A DNA stretch of 64,000 nt from Euzebya tangerina (GTDB taxonomy: Bacteria; Actinomycetota; Nitriliruptoria; Euzebyales; Euzebyaceae), in assembly GCF_003074135.1 (NCBI RefSeq), contig NZ_PPDK01000001.1:1116001-1180000 (forward strand), given 5' to 3'. Below the pieces are notes generated by a model. That model made no database searches. It saw only the letters and a list, made by a program, of their open reading frames with translations, and was not told the origin of the DNA. The translations under genes were made by a program, and so were the position numbers. Below are positions 59,029-64,000 of this stretch, one piece after another. Positions within the stretch are counted from its first letter, which is position 1, and each line of letters opens with the position of its first letter.

Positions 59029-62000
59029 TCAGGGCTCGAGGATTGTCTCCGCTGCCGCGCAGGCGGTTTCGTCGGCCGCGCAGACCACGGGCGGAGCGGG
59101 ATCGGTCACGGCTTGGACCTCTCCCAGGAACTCGGTGCTGGGGTCGGGGAGGTCCTGACCGTTGGCCAGGACGACCGGTGCGTTGTTGCGGTCCGCATAC
59201 CCAGCCAACGTGAAGCCTGCGGCCCACGCGTCCTCGTCCCAACCCTCGAGCAGCACCACGCTGTCGGGGCGGTTGGAGTCCACGAAGCCACGCGCACTGG
59301 CGATGGCCACCGCGGTCGCGGAGCGGTCATCGCCGGCCCAGCGCTGGACGGTGATGCCCAGCTCGGTCAACTCCTCGAGGACGGAGTCGGCCACGGCGGC
59401 GGGACCACCGACCACCAGGAGCGTGGTGATCGACGACTGCTCCAGGTAGGCCCGGGTGGTGGCCGTCAGCCGCTCGGTCTCGGTCAGCAGGATCGGGTAC
59501 TCGAAGTCCGACGCCAGCGCACCGGCAGCCAGCGAGTCGGCGAACGCCGTGCTCGGGTTCGAGCCATCGGGCAGGCCATAGGCCCGGGCCAGGATCGCGG
59601 TGTCGGCCGTGGGGAAGAGCTCGGCGATGGCGATCGCCGTCTCCACGCGGGTCGGACCGAAGGTCCGGTCCACCTCATACCCCAGGTCGATCAGTTCGTC
59701 CTCGATGGCCATCGGCACGGCCGCCGTGCCACCAAGGATGCGCACGTTCGTCGCGCCCAGGCGTTCCATCTCCGCCGCGACCTCGTCTTCCAGGCCTGAC
59801 CGGTCCGTCAGCAGCAGCGGTGCGTCGGGTTGCAGCACGCCCGAAGCCAGCGAGTCCGCGAAGATGTCATCGTTGGCGAGGAGCACGTTCGCCGTATCCG
59901 TCGCGCTGTCAGGCGTCAGCCCGTCGGGGAAGCTCAGCTGCGAGCTGAGCACCGAGGTGTCGGAGTTGTCGCCCGGCGGCCCGGGGATCGGGGCACCCCG
60001 TTCATCATCGTTGGTGATGGTTCCGAGGCCCTCGCCATCGGTGATCACGGCGGCGCCGGTCGCGTCCGACAGCGTGACGGTGAAGGTCTCGTCGTCCTCC
60101 ACGACGTCGTCGCCGATCACCGTCACCTCGACGGCTGTGGCGGTCTCTCCCGCGGGGATCTCCGCGGTCTGGTCCAGCGGTTCATAGTCAGCGTCGACGT
60201 CTGCGGTCCCATCGCTGGTCGTCACCTGGACCGTGACCGGTGTGGCCTGCGCCTCGGACAGCGAGATCGTGAAGACAGCGGGTGTGGTCTCGTTCTCGGC
60301 GCCTTCTGCCACCGTGACGTCATCGATGGACACGTCTGCCGGCGCGGCGACCGTGATCGTGAAGGTCTGGACCGGCGAGGTGTCGTCGCCGCCGTTCGCC
60401 GTGCCGCCGTCATCGGTGGCGACCACGGTCACGGTGGCCGACCCGGCCACCCCCGCCGAGGTGAAGGTCAGCGTGCCACCGCCGTCGATCGACGGCAGCA
60501 CATCGAAGAGGCCGTCATTGTCGGTCGTGACGCCGAAGGTGACGACCTGGGCGGCCTCGTCAGCCCCGCCACCGGGTGTCGCCGTCGAGTGGTCGGCAAC
60601 GGTCTGGGCACCGGCATCGATCGCCACACCCTGGTCGTCGCCGACGGTCAGGACCGGTGCGTCGTTGACCGGCGTGACCGTGATGAGGAAGGTCACCGCG
60701 TCGGCGGTGTCGTCGCCGCCGTTCGCCGTACCGCCGTCATCGGAGAGCGTCACCGTGACGGTGGCCTGTCCATTGACATCGGCGACCGGTGTGAAGGTCA
60801 GTGCACCCGTCGAATCGATGGCTGGGGCCACCGCGAACAGGTCGTCGTCGTCCGTGGAGACGTCATAGGTCAGCGTCTGGCCGTCCTCGTCGTCGCCGCC
60901 GCCGGGGTCCGCTTGGATGGCTGGGGCGACCGTCTGTGCGCCGGCATCCTCGAGGATGGTCTGGTCGGCAGGTGGCACCTGGACGACCGGTTCGTCGTTG
61001 ACGGCGCTCACCGTGATGGTGGCCGTGGCTTGGGTCTGGGCCGGCGGTGCACCGTCGTCGGTGGCGGTGATGGTGACCGTCGAGGTGCCGTTGGCGTCGG
61101 CCGCCGGTGTGTAGGTCAACTCTCCGGATCCGTCCACGGCAGGCGCCACGTCGAACAGCGCGGGGTTCGTGGAGGCCACGGTCACCGTGACGGTCTGGCC
61201 GGCCTCGTCGGCGCCCGGTCCCGGGGTGGTGGTCACGAAGCCGGGGACGGCCTGCGGGCCAGCGTCCTCGTCGACCGCCGGGTCCGCGCCGAGCGTGAGG
61301 GTCGGCGGACTGTTGATCGCGGTGACGGTGATCGTGAAGGTGGCGTCGGCGGTGTCGTCGCCGCCGTTTGCAGTCCCGCCGTCATCGGTCAGGGTGACGG
61401 TGACCGTCGCCGTGCCGTTGACGTCGGCGGCCGGCGTGTAGGTCAGCGTGCCAGCACCGTCGATGGAGGGCTGAACCGCGAACAGGGCGTTAGTGTCGTT
61501 GGTCACGGTGAGCGTGACGGTCTGGCCGGCTTCGTCGGCCCCACCACCCGGCGCCGCCGAGGCGAAGTCGGCGACGCTCTGCGCCCCGGCGTTCTCGTCG
61601 ACCGTCTGGTCGTCGTCCTGCGGATCGATCACGAAGATGGGCTCGTCATTCACCGCGTTCACGGTGATGGTGAAGGTGCGGTCCGGGCCGGTGTCGTCAC
61701 CACCGTTGGCCGTGCCGCCGTCGTCGCTGGCCGTCACCGTGACGGTCGCTGAGCCATTGGCGTTGGCCGCCGGTGTGTAGGTCAACGTGCCACCAGCCGT
61801 GATCGCGGGCTGGGAGCTGAACAGGCCGTTGTTGGTGTTGGAGACGGCCAGCGTGACGGTCTGCCCCGCCTCGTCGGCGCCGCCGCCGGTGGACGTGACG
61901 GCGAAGCCGGCGACTGTCTGGGTACCAGGGTCTTCGTTCACGGTCTCGTCGGGACCGAGGGTCACGTCGGGTTCGTCGTTGATCGGCGTGATGGTGATGT

Positions 62001-64000
62001 CGAACGTGACGGTGGGGGCGGTGTCGTCGCCGCCGTTGGCCGTGCCGCCGTCGTCGCTGAGGACCACGGACACCGTTGCGGTGCCGGCCGCGTCGGCGGC
62101 CGGGGTGTAGGTCAGCTCGCCGGATGCGCTGATCGCTGGCTGGGCGGTGAACAGGCCGTTGTTGTCGTTGCTGAGGCCGTAGGAGATCGTCTGACCGGAC
62201 TCGTTGGCCGGGCCTGGTGAGGCGGCGGCGAAGGTTGCGACCGTCTGTGCACCGGCATCCTCCAGGACCGTCTGGTCGTCCCCGGCCGGGCTGGTCGTGA
62301 AGCTCGGCTCGTCGTTGACGGCCGTGACGGTGATGGTGAAGGTGCGGTCGGGCCCGGTGTCATCGCCGCCGTTTGCCGTGCCGCCGTCGTCGCTGGCGGT
62401 CACGGTGACGGTGGAGGTGCCGTTGGCGTTGGCCGCCGGGGTGTACGTCAGTTGTCCGGTGCCGTCGATGGCAGGATCCGCGACGAAGAGGCCGGCGTTG
62501 GTGTTGGAGACCGCCAGGTCGACGGTCTGGCCGGCTTCGTCGGTGCCGCCTCCGGTGGAGGTGGTGGCGAAGCCTGCAACGGTCTGGGCACCAGCGTCCT
62601 CGTTCACGGTCTGGTTGGCGCCCAGCGTGACGTCCGGCTCGTCGTTGACGGGGGTGACGTCCAGCGTGATGGTGCCGGTCACGGCAGCCGCGCCGTCCTC
62701 GCCGCCGTCGGCGATGTTCACGGATGCGGTTGTGTCGGTCCCATTGTTGGCTGCGGGGGTGAAGGCGACACCAGCCAGGGCGGTGTTCACCTCGGCCACG
62801 GTGCCGGAGATGGTCCACACACCGGTGCCGGCGGTGTAGGTCGCCCCGTCGTTCGCGGTGAACGCCCCGGTGGCGGTGTTGGCCAGTGTGATGGTGGCGG
62901 TGATCTGCTCACCGGCGTCGGGATCGGTGACCACGATGTTGGTGATGGCCGCCGAGGCGTCATCCTCGGTGTAGGACACGGTCTGAGTGGTGTTGGTGGC
63001 CGTTGGTGCCGTGTTCGGGGGGACTCCGGTCAACCGGTAGAGCTCGCGGTCGGTGGGGGTGGCTTCGCGGGCGTTGAGGTAGAGGTCGCCGTTCAGGATG
63101 GGGAGGTTCTCGGTTTGGATGAGGGGGAAGCCGTCGTCGTTGCCGTTGAGGTTGGCCACGATGTTGAAGGCGCCGTTGGTGCCGTCGGTCTCGTCGTAGA
63201 CGAACAGTTCGCGGCCGACGTTGGATTCCATGACGGCGTAGAGGCTGCCGGCGTGGACGAACAGGTCGGTGAGGTTGGAGTCGGCGCCGCCGCTTGGTGG
63301 GGCGTTGTTGGTGATCTGACCGAAGGTGTCGGTGGCCGGGTCGTAGACGATGGGCTCGTCTTGTTCAGGGTCGGGGCCGAGACCGGCCTCGAAGTAGAGC
63401 TTGCCGTCGAAGGCGGTGAACAGGCCTGGTCGGGCGTTGCCGTCCGGGTTGATCTCGGCGACCTTCTCGAGGACGCCGGCTGCGGTGAGCCGGTACAGCT
63501 CGCGGTCCTGCGGGTCTGCTTCGCGGACGCTCATGTAGAGGTCGCCGTCGATGGTCTGGCTGGTGTCGATGGAGGTGGGGAAGCCGTCCCCGTTGCCGTT
63601 GATGTTGGCCACGATGTTGAAGGCGCCGTTGGTGCCGTCGGTCTCGTCGTAGACGAACAGTTCGCGGCCGACGTTGGATTCCATGACGGCGTAGAGGCTG
63701 CCGGCGTGGACGAACAGGTCGGTGAGGTTGGAGTCGTTGCCGGCCAGTGGGGCGTTGTTGGTGATCTGTCCGACGGTGTTTGCGACGGGGTCGTAGACGA
63801 AGGGTTCCTCGTTCTCGGCGGCGTCGTCGGAGGCTTCGAAGTACAGCTTGCCGTCGAAGACGGTGAGCAGGTTGGGGTCGCCGCTGCCGGCGTTGTTGAT
63901 CTCGATGACCTTCTCCAGCACACCGGCTGCAGTCAGCCGGTAGAGCTCGCGGTCGGTGGGGGTGGCTTCCCGGGCGTTGAGGTAGAGGTCGCCGTTCAGG
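59029..64000 (-). CDS. giant CWB2 surface protein with tandem repeats (N-terminus cut by window edge)
   Basis: At least 1656 residues. In order: ELYRLTAAGVLEKV-type repeats of about 151 residues (63.0-64.0 kb), a cadherin-like segment (62.65-63.0 kb: ATNTTQTVSYTEDDAS), seven tandem repeats of 105-112 residues opening with VNDEP (60.35-62.65 kb: QTVNEDAGAQTVAGFA...TYTPAANANGTSTVTVTASDDGG), a Calx-beta domain (60.0-60.34 kb: VAEGAENETTPAVFTISLSEA...DDETFTVTLSD) and three C-terminal CWB2 repeats (59.03-59.96 kb: ANDDIFADSLASGVLQ, ILGGTAAVP, VVGGPAAVADS). Likely wall-attached and adhesive; calcium binding in the Calx-beta part is inferred. The frame runs off the right edge. Confidence 0.9.
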   Translation of the reverse strand, partial: LNGDLYLNAREATPTDRELYRLTAAGVLEKVIEINNAGSGDPNLLTVFDGKLYFEASDDAAENEEPFVYDPVANTVGQITNNAPLAGNDSNLTDLFVHAGSLYAVMESNVGRELFVYDETDGTNGAFNIVANINGNGDGFPTSIDTSQTIDGDLYMSVREADPQDRELYRLTAAGVLEKVAEINPDGNARPGLFTAFDGKLYFEAGLGPDPEQDEPIVYDPATDTFGQITNNAPPSGGADSNLTDLFVHAGSLYAVMESNVGRELFVYDETDGTNGAFNIVANLNGNDDGFPLIQTENLPILNGDLYLNAREATPTDRELYRLTGVPPNTAPTATNTTQTVSYTEDDASAAITNIVVTDPDAGEQITATITLANTATGAFTANDGATYTAGTGVWTISGTVAEVNTALAGVAFTPAANNGTDTTASVNIADGGEDGAAAVTGTITLDVTPVNDEPDVTLGANQTVNEDAGAQTVAGFATTSTGGGTDEAGQTVDLAVSNTNAGLFVADPAIDGTGQLTYTPAANANGTSTVTVTASDDGGTANGGDDTGPDRTFTITVTAVNDEPSFTTSPAGDDQTVLEDAGAQTVATFAAASPGPANESGQTISYGLSNDNNGLFTAQPAISASGELTYTPAADAAGTATVSVVLSDDGGTANGGDDTAPTVTFDITITPINDEPDVTLGPDETVNEDPGTQTVAGFAVTSTGGGADEAGQTVTLAVSNTNNGLFSSQPAITAGGTLTYTPAANANGSATVTVTASDDGGTANGGDDTGPDRTFTITVNAVNDEPIFVIDPQDDDQTVDENAGAQSVADFASAAPGGGADEAGQTVTLTVTNDTNALFAVQPSIDGAGTLTYTPAADVNGTATVTVTLTDDGGTANGGDDTADATFTITVTAINSPPTLTLGADPAVDEDAGPQAVPGFVTTTPGPGADEAGQTVTVTVASTNPALFDVAPAVDGSGELTYTPAADANGTSTVTITATDDGAPPAQTQATATITVSAVNDEPVVQVPPADQTILEDAGAQTVAPAIQADPGGGDDEDGQTLTYDVSTDDDDLFAVAPAIDSTGALTFTPVADVNGQATVTVTLSDDGGTANGGDDTADAVTFLITVTPVNDAPVLTVGDDQGVAIDAGAQTVADHSTATPGGGADEAAQVVTFGVTTDNDGLFDVLPSIDGGGTLTFTSAGVAGSATVTVVATDDGGTANGGDDTSPVQTFTITVAAPADVSIDDVTVAEGAENETTPAVFTISLSEAQATPVTVQVTTSDGTADVDADYEPLDQTAEIPAGETATAVEVTVIGDDVVEDDETFTVTLSDATGAAVITDGEGLGTITNDDERGAPIPGPPGDNSDTSVLSSQLSFPDGLTPDSATDTANVLLANDDIFADSLASGVLQPDAPLLLTDRSGLEDEVAAEMERLGATNVRILGGTAAVPMAIEDELIDLGYEVDRTFGPTRVETAIAIAELFPTADTAILARAYGLPDGSNPSTAFADSLAAGALASDFEYPILLTETERLTATTRAYLEQSSITTLLVVGGPAAVADSVLEELTELGITVQRWAGDDRSATAVAIASARGFVDSNRPDSVVLLEGWDEDAWAAGFTLAGYADRNNAPVVLANGQDLPDPSTEFLGEVQAVTDPAPPVVCAADETACAAAETILEP
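60661..62650. repeat. tandem 315-336-bp units encoding cadherin-like repeats
   Basis: The VND(E/A)P-type opening recurs at 60661, 60994, 61309, 61645, 61975, 62311 and 62641, giving units of 333, 315, 336, 330, 336 and 330 bases. Confidence 0.85.
63151..63736. repeat. 133-bp perfect direct repeat within the giant CWB2 gene
   Basis: Positions 63151-63283 and 63604-63736 are identical (offset 453 bases). A further unit begins near 63937, 903 bases from its match at 63034. Confidence 0.9.

Noticed and set aside
59830-61752. 640-codon open frame opposite the giant CWB2 gene
   Set aside because: Antisense of the tandem repeats; its apparent repeats simply mirror the real ones.
60661-62650. Regular repeats as a CRISPR array
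   Set aside because: Units are 315-336 bases, coding and diverged; no short identical repeats with unique spacers and no cas genes.

Overview
This is a GC-rich (roughly 70% by eye) actinobacterial chromosome segment. Three very large secreted proteins carry cell-wall-binding repeat 2 (CWB2) triplets. Together with two luciferase-like (LLM) oxidoreductases, an orphan PemK-like protein and paired dynamin-like GTPases, this suggests a deep-branching marine actinobacterium such as Euzebya (Nitriliruptoria). That placement is inference; the window has no rRNA. Coding density is very high, many genes overlap by ATGA or GTGA, and no gene-free stretch exceeds 300 bases.

Layout. 1-6.3 kb: the truncated end of a GGDEF diguanylate cyclase, an NAD kinase of the type typical of alphaproteobacteria, a small membrane protein, a CWB2 protein carrying a G8 domain and beta-helix, and a monooxygenase-like (ABM) protein. 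6.4-11.9 kb: housekeeping genes (DUF4446 protein, pheA, M23 peptidase, MscS channel, serS). 11.9-19.2 kb: acyl-CoA dehydrogenase, PemK-like protein, an MFS exporter, and an operon of two membrane-linked GTPases plus a conserved protein of unknown role. 19.2-23.8 kb: small lipoprotein, secreted Glu/Arg-rich protein, GlsB-type stress protein, ABC-2 exporter, alpha/beta hydrolase.

23.8-37.6 kb: a stretch bounded by two tRNA-Ser genes. It holds a CWB2 protein with a seven-repeat domain and an unusual set of enzymes: two esterase-fold hydrolases, an ATP-grasp ligase, a giant amidohydrolase fused to an S41 protease, a protein with two uracil-DNA-glycosylase-like halves, a further alpha/beta hydrolase, and a HEAT-like small protein. 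This set is the best candidate for an undescribed system; the likely theme is making and cleaving an amide- or ester-linked metabolite or peptide.

37.8-49.4 kb: a TetR-controlled amine-oxidase operon, then a PucR-controlled seven-gene operon (two LLM flavoenzymes, a NitT/TauT-type ABC transporter, an M24 hydrolase and a threonine-synthase-like PLP enzyme) that looks like a pathway for uptake and breakdown of a nitrogen compound. 49.4-59 kb: small regulator modules (ArsR, MarR, MerR). Several have readable palindromic operators and predicted leaderless promoters. Beside them lies a frameshifted DHA2 exporter with fragments of a DrrB-like permease and possibly a TetR regulator. 59-64 kb: a giant CWB2 protein with tandem repeats that runs off the right edge.
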